DNA of 64,000 nt from Mariprofundaceae bacterium (GTDB lineage: Bacteria; Pseudomonadota; Zetaproteobacteria; Mariprofundales; Mariprofundaceae). The stretch covers positions 1 to 64,000 of the forward strand of contig JAJFLC010000013.1 of the NCBI GenBank assembly GCA_021772895.1. The letters are read 5' to 3'. Positions 15,405 through 24,661 of the stretch are shown piece by piece; the stretch's first letter is position 1; every line of letters begins with the position of its first letter. The position numbers were made by a program, and so were the translations under genes. The notes below the pieces were generated by a model. The model was not told the origin of the DNA. It ran no database searches and worked only from the letters and a program-made list of their open reading frames with translations.

Positions 15405-16864
15405 AACGTTTACTCAGCATTCTCTCACTATTAACACTTCCCATCATGTTAACAGCCTGCGCAACCAACCCGGCCAACAAAAAAACGGACTTTGTACTCA
15501 TGTCTGAATCACAGGAGCTCAGGCTTGGGCAGCAACTTTCACGCATGGTTGCCAAACAAATGTCATTATTGCCCAAAGACGACCCATTGGTTATCTATGT
15601 AAATAAAATTGGCCAACAAGTGGCCGCGACATCTGATCGGCCTGAGCTTTTTTATCGTTTTCATGTGGTAGACGATGGCACGATCAATGCGTTTGCGCTG
15701 CCCGGTGGTTATATCTATGTGCATCGTGGTCTTTTAGCCCAGTTTAACAATGAAGCAGAACTCGCTGCTGTGCTGGGCCATGAAATTGGCCATGTAACAG
15801 CCCGCCATGCTGTTCAACGTTATACTCAGGCACAGGCGTACAACATTGGAATGACTGTCACTTCCATTTTTGTGCCCATTCCTCAAGCCGCTGCAAACCT
15901 GAGTAACCTTCTGGCGCAATCCATCATTTTGGGATATGGACGAGAACAGGAATTAGAATCCGATGAACTCTCACTAAGATACCTGTCAAAGTCCGGCTAT
16001 GACCCCAGTGCCACCATTCGCTTGCTCGAAACGCTGGAACGACACGATGCCATTAATAAAAAAGAGAAAACCGATGCCGGTGAAAAAGTAAAAAGCTATC
16101 ACGGTGCATTTTCAAGCCATCCGAAAACAAAAAAACGTATCCAACAGGCCGTTGCAAAAGAATCGCTTATACAAAAAGAGGGTATGAACCGAGTGGGCAA
16201 AGAGCCCATGCTTGCGACACTCGATGGCTACCCTTTAAAAGATAGCAGCAAAGATGGTGCAGTGGTTGGTCAACGTTTTTTGCACCCGGAACTTGGTATC
16301 CAGCTTGAATTTCCTGAAAACTGGGTCATTAAAAACTCACCCGCCACACTCACTGCCAGACTACGTCAGAAAAAAGTCTATTTCATGTTGGGTCTAAAAG
16401 AGCTTCAAAAACGTTACTCTGCTGAAAAGATATTAAAATCTCTCTTCCCAAGGCGACATATAGGTGCCATCACGACCGGCAAGCAAGATGGTTACCCCTA
16501 TGCAAGAAGCATGGTCATGGCATCTGCACCCCATGTCAGTAAGGCCGCGATTGACGTTTCGGTTTTTCTTGATGGTCCCAAAGCATTTATTATCATGCTC
16601 TATAGTAAGCGAGATGAAAAAGGAAAGTATCAAACACAGTTTAACCAGATTCGTGACTCGTTTCGTCATTATGATGTGGCAAAAGATGGTGACGTACCAA
16701 AAATTCGTATCGACATCTGGAGACAAGGTGATAGCTGGGAAAAAGTTGCCAAAAGAGATAATCATATACTGGGTCGCTTCACCGCAGAAAAACTTGCTGC
16801 ACTCAACGGCATGAATGTAGATCAAACACCTGTTCCGGGAACGCTCATTAAAAACGTTCAGTAA
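15401..16864 (+). CDS. M48-family periplasmic metalloprotease lipoprotein (BepA-like)
   Basis: The 487-residue protein begins with a lipoprotein signal ending in LTAC (Cys20). The M48 peptidase domain has HEIGH with two zinc His (about 127-131) and the third ligand Glu in the ELESDELSLRYL helix. The C-terminal third (about 290-487) has no TPR repeats like those of E. coli BepA; its end, QGDSWEKVAKRDNHILGRFTAEKLAALNG, resembles a LysM-type segment. BepA proteases act in outer-membrane protein and LPS assembly quality control. TGGAGA lies upstream of the ATG, which overlaps the nuclease gene. Confidence 0.85.
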   Translation: MKRLLSILSLLTLPIMLTACATNPANKKTDFVLMSESQELRLGQQLSRMVAKQMSLLPKDDPLVIYVNKIGQQVAATSDRPELFYRFHVVDDGTINAFALPGGYIYVHRGLLAQFNNEAELAAVLGHEIGHVTARHAVQRYTQAQAYNIGMTVTSIFVPIPQAAANLSNLLAQSIILGYGREQELESDELSLRYLSKSGYDPSATIRLLETLERHDAINKKEKTDAGEKVKSYHGAFSSHPKTKKRIQQAVAKESLIQKEGMNRVGKEPMLATLDGYPLKDSSKDGAVVGQRFLHPELGIQLEFPENWVIKNSPATLTARLRQKKVYFMLGLKELQKRYSAEKILKSLFPRRHIGAITTGKQDGYPYARSMVMASAPHVSKAAIDVSVFLDGPKAFIIMLYSKRDEKGKYQTQFNQIRDSFRHYDVAKDGDVPKIRIDIWRQGDSWEKVAKRDNHILGRFTAEKLAALNGMNVDQTPVPGTLIKNVQ

Positions 16865-16879
16865 TTCTCTTGTTTGTTT

Positions 16880-17155
16880 TTATAGATTCCGAAGATCCGG
16901 GCCAGTATAAATCTGCCTCGGGCGGTCGATGCTATGATTGCTATCCTGCTTAAGCCTCAGGCAATGGCTAACCCAGTCTGGTGTCCTTGCTACTGCAAAT
17001 AACGCAGTAAACATGTGATTCGGAAAACCTATAACTCGTAGCATAATACCTGAATAAAAATCGATATTGGAATAAAGTTTTTTCTCAATAAAATATGCAT
17101 CACTGAGTGTTAGATGTTCAGGTTCTGATGCCATCGCTATGAATTGGCTATTCAT
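16880..17155 (-). pseudogene. citrate synthase C-terminal remnant
   Basis: The 91-residue frame matches the last ~90 residues of type II citrate synthase: [43 protein letters not shown] and RPRQIYTG. The Asp of DFYSG and the Arg of RPRQ are catalytic or substrate residues, but the rest of the enzyme (about 330 residues, with both catalytic His) is missing; an in-frame TAA lies just upstream and the next gene begins 30 bp away. It is therefore a gene fragment, not a working enzyme. It may mark a lost copy of gltA or a recombination scar. It sits between convergently oriented bepA-like and hydrolase genes. Confidence 0.8.
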
Positions 17156-17184
17156 ACGATGATTCAGTATTTAAAAAAAACAAA

Positions 17185-17799
17185 CTACAACGTTGAAGTA
17201 AGTGCCCATTGTAAATGTTCCATATGTTCAGGAAAAAAGTGTCCTGCCCCTTCAATTTCGTGATATTCAACTGAATCGAGAAGCGCCACCCAGGCCGATA
17301 CCATTTCATGAGGCACCAATTCATCGATGCTACCATGAATCACTTTAAGCGGACGTGCCTCATTACGCATGAATGAGAAATCCCATAAATTCACTGCGGG
17401 TGCGACTGCAAACATGCGTTCCACCCGGATGTCCTGACTGGCGGCCGTCAGCCCCGCATAACAACCAAAAGAGAAACCAGCCAACCAGAGTGGAACCTCT
17501 GGATGTTTTTCGTGCATCCAATCCAGAACTGCACCCGCATCATCGGCTTCCCCCAAACCTTCATCCCAACTTCCTTCACTCTGTTCCACGCCACGAAAAT
17601 TAAAACGCAAAATTGGGTGCCCCAGATTTTCAAAGGCACGTGCCATCCAATACACCACTTTATTGCGCATCGTACCTCCAAACTGAGGATGTGGATGGCA
17701 AATCACCACCGCAGCTTTACCGATCTCTCCAGTTTGATAAATCGCTTGTAATTTCCCTACAGGCCCCTCAATAAAAAGTTTCTCGTGGTGATGTTGCAC
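17185..17799 (-). CDS. alpha/beta hydrolase
   Basis: The 204-residue protein has the alpha/beta hydrolase pattern of the small COG2945 type: VVICHPHPQFGGTM near the oxyanion loop, RFNFRGVEQSEG, nucleophile elbow GFSFG (Ser about 107), Asp in HGSIDELVP and His in EGAGHFF complete the triad. The substrate is unknown. It starts with GTG, whose G overlaps the stop (TAGTG) of the ArsC-like gene, making it the last intact member of a four-gene overlapping operon headed by the large FAD/Fe-S dehydrogenase. Confidence 0.8.
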   Translation of the reverse strand: MQHHHEKLFIEGPVGKLQAIYQTGEIGKAAVVICHPHPQFGGTMRNKVVYWMARAFENLGHPILRFNFRGVEQSEGSWDEGLGEADDAGAVLDWMHEKHPEVPLWLAGFSFGCYAGLTAASQDIRVERMFAVAPAVNLWDFSFMRNEARPLKVIHGSIDELVPHEMVSAWVALLDSVEYHEIEGAGHFFPEHMEHLQWALTSTL

Positions 17800-18149
17800 T
17801 AGTCAAACAGTGCCTGATAAATTTCAGGTGAAAACCCAACCGTTATACCGCCAGAAGTCACCAATACAGGACGTTTGATCATCGAAGGGTTCTCCATCAT
17901 CAAATGAATCGCTTTGTCCTCATCCACATCCTCTTTCAGATCATCAGGAAGTTTGCGCCAGGTGGTTCCTCGTCTGTTTAAAAGTGTTTCCCAGCCTTTG
18001 GCCGCACACCACTTAGTCAAAAAATCACGGTTTGCACCCTCTTTTTTATAATCGTGAAACTGATAATCAATGGCTTGTGCCACTAACCATTTGCGCGCTT
18101 TTTTAATCGTATCGCAATGAGGAATACCAAACATTTCAACCTGACTCAT
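17799..18149 (-). CDS. ArsC/Spx-family protein (YffB-like)
   Basis: The 116-residue thioredoxin-fold protein begins VEMFGIPHCDTIKKARKWL with the family Cys in PHCDT and ends with KRPVLVTSGGITVGFSPEIY. The RGTTWRKL segment is typical of the YffB/ArsC-like branch, which keeps one Cys but lacks the other Cys of true arsenate reductases; its role (perhaps glutathione-linked reduction) is not established. The start overlaps the stop of the upstream reductase-like gene (ATGA) and its stop overlaps the hydrolase start. Confidence 0.85.
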   Translation of the reverse strand: MSQVEMFGIPHCDTIKKARKWLVAQAIDYQFHDYKKEGANRDFLTKWCAAKGWETLLNRRGTTWRKLPDDLKEDVDEDKAIHLMMENPSMIKRPVLVTSGGITVGFSPEIYQALFD

Positions 18150-18979
18150 AATTTCTCCAATCTGTTTTCAGCAGTATAAACAACTGCATAATCAGCAAAC
18201 AGCTGTTGACCTTTTTCATCCCTGTAAAGTGCCTGCAAATTCATCTCTGGCGGCACAGAAAGCCCACCTTCACACAAACCATGTGTATGCTCATTTCCCA
18301 AAAACGTAAAGCGTGTGGTCAAAAACATCCGATTCAATACGCCCGCAGCAATCAGCGTGCCATGCACTTCCGGTCCTGCGATCATATAAGCACTTTTAAA
18401 ACCGCAATCGATGAGGCCTTCTCTTAATCGTATGCCTTCGACCCCTGTTTCACCTGCGCTAATCACTTTAACGCCATATGTTTCAAGCAAGGCTCGTTTA
18501 TCAGTAGATGCAGTATCTGAGGTGAATACATAGATCTGCCTTTCTTGTAATAATTCAATCGCATCCAACGGTATCTCAAGTGTCCGGCTTAAGATGGCAA
18601 CGGCTGGTTGTTTTTTAAGCCTCTGTTGTATCCGCCACGCCATCAAGTCCTGATATTTATGCCCAACCGGAAGCATCTCCTGTGCAGTACCTGATGCGAG
18701 CTGTCGAAAATAGCGTGCAGATGTGACCAATACATCACTTTGAGCCGCCAGCTCTTGATAAAGACGCCAGTCCCGCTCATTGGCGAGTGAGTTTGGCACT
18801 TCATCATTATCTGTTGTTGGATTGTAACGTGAAATGCGCCCATCAATGCTTGCGACGTAATTCGAGTAAATCAGCACCTCACCCTCACTTGCTTCATGAT
18901 GCAGGTTCAGCCTTAGATAAAGACCTTCTAACGATATGTCACTCGCACGGCCGGAATCAGGGAATAGACGATAAATCAT
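18146..18979 (-). CDS. RibD C-terminal-like (pyrimidine reductase/DHFR-fold) protein
   Basis: The 277-residue protein has the RibD reductase-domain pattern: SNYVASIDGRISRY, SDVLVTSARYFRQLASG, VAILSRTLEIPL, GFKSAYMIAGPEVHGTLIAAGVLN and FTFLGNEHTHG. This NADPH-dependent fold reduces ribosylamino-pyrimidines in riboflavin synthesis, but a complete ribD lies at 33802-34896, so this stand-alone copy probably has another substrate or is a riboflavin paralogue. It begins 18 bp after the large dehydrogenase gene and overlaps the ArsC-like gene by four bases. Confidence 0.75.
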   Translation of the reverse strand: MIYRLFPDSGRASDISLEGLYLRLNLHHEASEGEVLIYSNYVASIDGRISRYNPTTDNDEVPNSLANERDWRLYQELAAQSDVLVTSARYFRQLASGTAQEMLPVGHKYQDLMAWRIQQRLKKQPAVAILSRTLEIPLDAIELLQERQIYVFTSDTASTDKRALLETYGVKVISAGETGVEGIRLREGLIDCGFKSAYMIAGPEVHGTLIAAGVLNRMFLTTRFTFLGNEHTHGLCEGGLSVPPEMNLQALYRDEKGQQLFADYAVVYTAENRLEKL

Positions 18980-18997
18980 GATCGTGACCGGATACTG

Positions 18998-21900
18998 CTA
19001 CATGAGCACCCGTTCAACGCCCCCGTTTTTCACCTGTTTGATAAAATCACGCTGCCATTTTTCACCTTTCAGATGACGCGCAAGTTCAACCACAATGTAC
19101 TCGGCTTCAACACCACTCTCGCCTTCCAGACGGCTCAACCCCTGCAAGCATGATGGACAGGAGGTAAGAATCTTCTGTTTTCCTTCACCCTGTTCTGCCA
19201 GTTTTTTGCTGGCCTTGGCCATTTCCTCTTCTTTGCGTGCGCGAATCTTGCCCGCAATCGCAGGCTTGGCGACAGCCAGCGTACCCGCCTCACCACAACA
19301 TTGTTCTGACTCCACGGATGGCTTGTTCAATAACGATTCAATGGCTGCTTCGGAGCCATGTCGTTTCAAAGGTGTATGACATGGCTCGTGATACATATAT
19401 TGCACCCCATCCACAGCATCAGCCTTAACCCCTTGTGTCATCAGATATTCATGAATATCAATCAAGGGTGCGCCCGGAAAGACCTCCTGCAACTGATAAC
19501 GGGTCAACTGATCATAACATGTACCGCAGGATACAATCACCGCCTCAAAATCAAGGTAGGACAAGGCATTTTTCAAACGATGAAACAGCACCCGGTTTTC
19601 ATAAGTGATTTTGTCACCCGTCTTATGATCACCCGCTGCCGTACTGGGATACCCACAGCACAAATACGATGGAGGTAAAACCACATTCACACCTAGATCA
19701 AACAACATTGCCTGCGTTGCCAAACCCACCTGCGAAAACAGACGTTCCGAGCCACAACCCGGAAAATAAAATACCGCCCGGCCATTGGCCTTTTGCGGGT
19801 CGCGCAGGATTGGAATCATGTTTTTGTCACGGGATTCAATGCCCAGCTGCTGACGGTTTGTGGTCAATGGTAATGAAGGCAAAGGTCGTTCAACAAAATT
19901 AATCACATTGGCCTGAACACCCTCAAGGTTACGTTTGGCCGCTGTTGTAGGTTTCACCAGACCCAGTTTTTTAGCCACAGCATGCAATAAACGATGCCCT
20001 GCATAACCCCAGCGAATCACCACTTCCCGCATGATGCGAACTGCATCGGGATTTTTCATCACCAAAAAGGCCATCGATAATTTTGCACCCAAATTAAAAC
20101 GCGCCTGCCCTTTGTCTTTAAGTAACGCACGCATTTTTTCAGTCACGTTTCCAAAATCAATATCAACCGGACATGGTGACTCGCACTTATGACAAATCGT
20201 GCAATGATCGGCCACATCATGCAGGCCCTCAAACTGTTCAAAGGAGATACCATTGCCCGTCTGTGACTCATACAAAAACGCCTCAATAATTGCGCCCGAT
20301 GCCTGAATTTTATTGCGTGGTGAATAGAGCATATTGGCACGTGGAAAATGGGTATTACACACCGGTTTGCACTTACCACAACGCAGACAAGGTGAGATTT
20401 CTTCCGAAAGTTCGGTGAGATCTGCCGCTTCCATGATCACAGCTTCATGCTCCAGCAAATTAAAACTCGGTGTATAGGTGAGACCTAAATCCAGCCCCGG
20501 CTGCAATTTCCCACGGTTAAACAAGTCATCAGGATCAGCCTGTTGAAGATAATCGGCGGTTTCCTGCAAAATTTCCTTATTAAGATAAGGTAGTTTTGTA
20601 ATGCCAATACCATGCTCACCTGAAATCACGCCGCCCAATGCCTCAGCTTTGGCCATGACCTTTTCAACCGCATGATGGGCTTTACGCATCATCACATAAT
20701 CATTGGAATTCACTGGAATATTGGTATGTACATTGCCATCACCAGCATGCATATGTGTTGCCACCACCACCCGGCCGGAAAGCACACGCTGATGAATCGC
20801 CCTGATATTTTTCAGTAAAGTTTCATTGCCACGCAATCGATCCAGAATAGGTGCTTCCACCTCTTTGCGATATGAGATGCGCACATCGCCACGCTGAATC
20901 ACACAAAACAGTGATTCATCCTGCTCATATTCACTGCCCTCAATCAATGCCGCGACATCTTTGGCTGGTCCATCCAGCCCTTTTAACATGTCTCTCCAGC
21001 TTTGGCTGGCCGTCTCCACAACCTGAAGACACTCATTAATTTTTTCAGCCAAATAAACATCATCTTCAAGATTTAACTCTTCACGCACCAATTGATTATC
21101 TGAACCCAATCGTTCACGCGTTTTTATCAGGTAATCACCCATCGCTTCAACAATATCAACCTTGTTGGAGATCGAATTTTCAATATTCAAATGTTCAACA
21201 TAATCATTATATTCAGACAAATGTGTTAGCGGGATCACCACATCCTCATTCATTTTAAACGCACGGGTATGTTTGGCAATAGCTGCCATACGCCCACGGT
21301 CACCCCAGAAACGCCCACGATCTTCTTTAGAGATCGCCACAAACCCTTCACCGTTACCCTGCGAGGCGATGCGACAAATATCAGCACTGACCTTGGCAAC
21401 TTCTTCTTCATCATTGCCGGACACATCAATCAACAACACCACACGCGGTCGTTCACGGCGGGTCGATTTACTGACATAATTAATGGCTTTGACATATTTT
21501 TCATCAAAGTGTTCAAAACCTTCAAGAAACACAGCATCCATTGCATCAACATGCTTTTTAATGCCCACCAATGCCTGTGTTGCATCATCAAGTTTCTGCC
21601 CAAAAAATTCACAACAAACCGTACGTGTTACATCATAGGCACGGTGCAGGATGAAAGTTGCCTCTGTAATAAAACCATCTGTGCCTTCTTTCTGGATGCC
21701 CGGCAGTCCACCCATGGCTTTGCGTGTCACATCTTTACCAAGACCTTCACGGCGAAAAATCGAACCCGGCAGATTCATCTCTTCTTCTGAAATCAGACTG
21801 CCATCCATGCCTGATGTGCGTGTCAATTTGAATGACACTTCAGCCTCATCATGCAGCTTACCCATATTATGATTCAGGCGTTGCACTTCCAGCCAGTTCC

Positions 21901-22804
21901 CATCCGGTGTGACCATTTTCCAGCTAAGCAGATTATCTGCACAGGTGCCCCAAATCACCGCATGTTTACCACCGGCATTGGAGGCAACATTACCACCGAT
22001 CGTGCATGCCCATAGACTGGTTGGATCGGTTGCAAAGACGTGAGGCCTGGATGTTTCCATCACTTTTCCAGTGACCGCACCTGCCTGTGCTGTAATCACT
22101 GCCACTTCACCCTTCATACCAACATTCTGAGTTTTCACTTCACCGATATGGTCAAATTTCTCAACATTGATCATCACCGCATCGTTCGACAAAGGCACAG
22201 AGCCACCACACAGCCCTGTCCCACCACCACGCGGGATGACAATCAGGCGCAATTTAGCAATGGCACGAATAAGACCGGGAATTTCATCAGGTGAATCAGG
22301 CGTTAATACACAAAACGGGTGATGTGAACGCCAATCTGTGGCATCGGTCGCATGATGCGTTAAGGTGTAAGCATCAAAATGAATGTTGTTTGCGTGTGTA
22401 TGCTTGGCAAGTGCACGTTTGGCTTTGCGGCGTTTTTTTGGTTCTTCTTCAAACCAGGCATAAAAATCATCCAGCATACGTTCAGTACATGCTGCAACCT
22501 TTTGCGCCCGTGGGTTGTCTTCTGCTCCACCGGTAATGCGTTGCATTCTTTCCTGATGACGATGACGCATTTTTTTCAGGCGTTTAGGATGTTTCAGTAA
22601 GTCATTTTTTAGAAAGACATTGCGTTCAATCACCCAGACATCACCCAGAATTTCAAACAACATCCGTGCAGAACGCCCTGTGCGGCGTTGTTCGCGCAAT
22701 ACATTCAGATCATCCCACATATTTTTGCCAAGGAACCGGACAACAATCTCCCGATCAGAATAGGAGGTATAGTTATAGGGGATTTCCCGAATATTATCAG
22801 TCAA
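18998..22804 (-). CDS. DUF3683 / FAD-linked oxidase / Fe-S dehydrogenase (D-lactate dehydrogenase-like)
   Basis: The 1268-residue cytoplasmic protein has four parts: an N-terminal DUF3683 domain (about 1-110), an FAD-binding PCMH domain with IPRGGGTGLCGG (about 210) and FAD-oxidase C-terminal domain with THMHAGDGNVHTN and GEHGIG, two 4Fe-4S motifs (CLRCGKCKPVC and CTICHKCESPCP, about 810-870), and two CCG domains ending CCGYPS and CCGEAG. The order matches large D-2-hydroxyacid (D-lactate/glycolate-type) dehydrogenases that feed electrons to the respiratory chain. It starts with TTG after AAGGAG. It heads the operon with the reductase-like, ArsC-like and hydrolase genes. Confidence 0.9.
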   Translation of the reverse strand: MTDNIREIPYNYTSYSDREIVVRFLGKNMWDDLNVLREQRRTGRSARMLFEILGDVWVIERNVFLKNDLLKHPKRLKKMRHRHQERMQRITGGAEDNPRAQKVAACTERMLDDFYAWFEEEPKKRRKAKRALAKHTHANNIHFDAYTLTHHATDATDWRSHHPFCVLTPDSPDEIPGLIRAIAKLRLIVIPRGGGTGLCGGSVPLSNDAVMINVEKFDHIGEVKTQNVGMKGEVAVITAQAGAVTGKVMETSRPHVFATDPTSLWACTIGGNVASNAGGKHAVIWGTCADNLLSWKMVTPDGNWLEVQRLNHNMGKLHDEAEVSFKLTRTSGMDGSLISEEEMNLPGSIFRREGLGKDVTRKAMGGLPGIQKEGTDGFITEATFILHRAYDVTRTVCCEFFGQKLDDATQALVGIKKHVDAMDAVFLEGFEHFDEKYVKAINYVSKSTRRERPRVVLLIDVSGNDEEEVAKVSADICRIASQGNGEGFVAISKEDRGRFWGDRGRMAAIAKHTRAFKMNEDVVIPLTHLSEYNDYVEHLNIENSISNKVDIVEAMGDYLIKTRERLGSDNQLVREELNLEDDVYLAEKINECLQVVETASQSWRDMLKGLDGPAKDVAALIEGSEYEQDESLFCVIQRGDVRISYRKEVEAPILDRLRGNETLLKNIRAIHQRVLSGRVVVATHMHAGDGNVHTNIPVNSNDYVMMRKAHHAVEKVMAKAEALGGVISGEHGIGITKLPYLNKEILQETADYLQQADPDDLFNRGKLQPGLDLGLTYTPSFNLLEHEAVIMEAADLTELSEEISPCLRCGKCKPVCNTHFPRANMLYSPRNKIQASGAIIEAFLYESQTGNGISFEQFEGLHDVADHCTICHKCESPCPVDIDFGNVTEKMRALLKDKGQARFNLGAKLSMAFLVMKNPDAVRIMREVVIRWGYAGHRLLHAVAKKLGLVKPTTAAKRNLEGVQANVINFVERPLPSLPLTTNRQQLGIESRDKNMIPILRDPQKANGRAVFYFPGCGSERLFSQVGLATQAMLFDLGVNVVLPPSYLCCGYPSTAAGDHKTGDKITYENRVLFHRLKNALSYLDFEAVIVSCGTCYDQLTRYQLQEVFPGAPLIDIHEYLMTQGVKADAVDGVQYMYHEPCHTPLKRHGSEAAIESLLNKPSVESEQCCGEAGTLAVAKPAIAGKIRARKEEEMAKASKKLAEQGEGKQKILTSCPSCLQGLSRLEGESGVEAEYIVVELARHLKGEKWQRDFIKQVKNGGVERVLM

Positions 22805-22958
22805 AGATCGGCTCCTTGCCTTCGGTGATACGTCTTTCCTGCCATATGCCGCAGCATCATAACGTCTGGAACATTAAAAACAGCTAAAGAAGTCCATATA
22901 AAAACAATTGGTAAGTGGGTACGCTTGTACATCAGATAAGCTCTGGCATGATTAGGCC

Positions 22959-24161
22959 ATGATTCAATTATCTGAACGTATCCAAAAAATCAAGCCTTCC
23001 GCTACCCTCGCGATCACAGCCAAAGCCGCTGAATTGCGGGCTACGGGCAAAAACATTATATCTCTTTCCGTTGGCGAACCTGACTTTGAAACACCCAAAG
23101 CAGCCCGTGAAGCTGGCATCGAAGCGATCAACGCCGGGTTTACACGCTATACCGCAGTGTCCGGTATTCCTGCACTTCGTCAGGCCATCGCTGAGAAATT
23201 CAAAAAAGATAATGATCTGGATTACGAAGCTGAGGATATTCTGGTCTCCACTGGCGGCAAGCAGTGCATCTACAATCTCTTGCAGGCCATGATTAACCCC
23301 GGTGATGAAGTCATCATTCCTGCCCCTTACTGGGTCTCTTATCCTGATATGGTCCTGTTGGCCGAAGGTGTACCTATCATTGTTGAAGCCAACGCAGATG
23401 CCAACTTTAAACTTACGGCTGCACAGCTTGAAGCTGCCATCACACCCAAGACAAAGTTACTGTTTATCAACTCACCCTCAAACCCGACGGGCATGATCTA
23501 TTCGGCGGATGATCTGGCTGCTTTGGGTGAAGTCATTCGAAAATACCCGAACATCGCAGTTGCTACCGATGATATGTATGAAAAAATCCTTTTTGATGAT
23601 AAAAAATTTGCCACTTTTGCACAGATCAACCCAGACCTGAAAGATCGAACCATCACATTCAATGGCGTATCCAAAGCCTACTGCATGACAGGCTGGCGCA
23701 TCGGTTTTTGTGCTGGCCCACGGGAACTCATTAAGGCCATGGGAAAGGCGCAAAGCCAGAGCACTTCCAACCCCTCTTCTATCTCCCAAAAAGCAGCCCT
23801 CGCAGCACTCATGGGCCCAACTGATGAGCTCAATGAGATGGTAAAAGTCTATCAAACCCGCCGCACGTGGCTGGTCAAAGCTCTAAACAATATTCCCGGC
23901 ATACATTGCATCACCCCTGATGGCGCATTTTATCTGTTTCCATCCGTAGCAGGCTGGATAGGTAAAACCACATCCAATGGTACCCAGTTAACCAATGATG
24001 TGGTGATTTGCGAATGGCTGCTGGATGCCGCAGGTGTTGCGTTGGTGCCCGGCACAGAGTTCGGTTCACCCGGCCAGATTCGTTTCTCCTATGCAGTCTC
24101 TCAGGATACACTGGAAGATGCCGTAAATCGTATTGCAGAAGCCGCTAAAAAATTAAACTAA
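22959..24161 (+). CDS. aspartate aminotransferase, class I fold (type Ib)
   Basis: The 400-residue pyridoxal-phosphate enzyme shows SVGEPDFETPKAAREAG, GGKQCIYNL, NSPSNPTGM with the cofactor-contacting Asn, and the Schiff-base Lys in NGVSKAYCMTGWRIGF; an Arg near the C-terminus (GQIRFSYAVS) binds the substrate carboxylate. It converts aspartate and 2-oxoglutarate to oxaloacetate and glutamate, and family members often also take prephenate. It is divergent from the FAD/Fe-S dehydrogenase gene across a 150-bp promoter region, and 28 bp upstream of the small 2Fe-2S protein gene. Confidence 0.9.
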   Translation: MIQLSERIQKIKPSATLAITAKAAELRATGKNIISLSVGEPDFETPKAAREAGIEAINAGFTRYTAVSGIPALRQAIAEKFKKDNDLDYEAEDILVSTGGKQCIYNLLQAMINPGDEVIIPAPYWVSYPDMVLLAEGVPIIVEANADANFKLTAAQLEAAITPKTKLLFINSPSNPTGMIYSADDLAALGEVIRKYPNIAVATDDMYEKILFDDKKFATFAQINPDLKDRTITFNGVSKAYCMTGWRIGFCAGPRELIKAMGKAQSQSTSNPSSISQKAALAALMGPTDELNEMVKVYQTRRTWLVKALNNIPGIHCITPDGAFYLFPSVAGWIGKTTSNGTQLTNDVVICEWLLDAAGVALVPGTEFGSPGQIRFSYAVSQDTLEDAVNRIAEAAKKLN

Positions 24162-24189
24162 CAATGTCCAACATCCATCAAAGAGCACT

Positions 24190-24387
24190 ATGAGCAGCAT
24201 TGAAATTTGCCATGGCCCTCGATGCAGTGATTACGGTGGTAAGGCCCTCTTAACTGAACTTCAATCCCTCGGTGTTCATGCCAGCTCGGGCGAGTGTCGC
24301 AGCCTTTGCCCTTATTCACCTGTAGTGCATATGAATAAAAAATTTATTCCCAGAGCTACGGCCAGTGAGATTATCGAACGGCTTTAA
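24190..24387 (+). CDS. small thioredoxin-like [2Fe-2S] ferredoxin protein
   Basis: The 65-residue protein has Cys-His-Gly-Pro-Arg-Cys near its start and GECRSLCPYSPVV near residue 37, giving the C-x4-C and C-x3-C pairs of thioredoxin-like 2Fe-2S ferredoxins (the NuoE C-terminal fold). It is shorter than the usual 80-100 residues but keeps all four cluster ligands and the MNKKFIP strand. AAAGAGC lies before the ATG. It follows the aspartate aminotransferase by 28 bp, so the two are likely co-transcribed; the electron partner is not evident. Confidence 0.75.
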   Translation: MSSIEICHGPRCSDYGGKALLTELQSLGVHASSGECRSLCPYSPVVHMNKKFIPRATASEIIERL

Positions 24388-24437
24388 AGCTTGATTACGA
24401 TGTATTTAGGGATGCGCCGAAATGCCAGAGCATCCGT

Positions 24438-24456
24438 GAAGGCTTGAATAGCCTTC
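24438..24456. other. 7-bp perfect hairpin
   Basis: GAAGGCT, loop TGAAT, AGCCTTC lies about 50 bp after the 2Fe-2S protein gene. No T run follows on the plus strand, so it is not a standard terminator; it could slow 3' decay. Confidence 0.3.
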
Positions 24457-24487
24457 CAAAATCATACAAAGCATATTTTAACGCGAA

Positions 24488-24661
24488 GTGTTTGAATTTG
24501 TGAGCAACGGCAAAACCGAGATTTTTCGATTACGTGCTGAAAAACTACGTGCATGTAGTTTTTTAGACTATCCCTGGAAGTTCGATTTACTTAAAAACAA
24601 AAAAAATGACACACTTGATAACACCTATGTCAAAATACCCGAAATATACTACCGGACCTAA
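24488..24661 (+). CDS. possible 57-residue ORF (weak)
   Basis: A GTG-started frame reads FEFVSNGKTEIFRLRAEKLR... to TAA in the otherwise empty 367-bp gap before the YqhA genes. The composition is protein-like, but there is no ribosome site, and a terminator-like hairpin lies inside the frame. It may be a remnant of a lost gene. I do not recognise it. Confidence 0.15.
   Translation: MFEFVSNGKTEIFRLRAEKLRACSFLDYPWKFDLLKNKKNDTLDNTYVKIPEIYYRT
24537..24566 (+). terminator. hairpin with T run; 30-nt element copy 2
   Basis: AAAAACTAC, loop GTGCAT, GTAGTTTTT forms a perfect 9-bp stem followed by a T run, a good rho-independent terminator for the aminotransferase/2Fe-2S transcript. The 30 bases match 4031-4060 at 26 positions in the same orientation, so this terminator belongs to, or doubles as, a dispersed repeat. 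Confidence 0.6.

Noticed and set aside
21269-21790. 173-codon plus-strand ORF within the large dehydrogenase gene
   Set aside because: Antisense shadow of a clearly conserved FAD-domain coding region; Thr/His-rich composition typical of such shadows.
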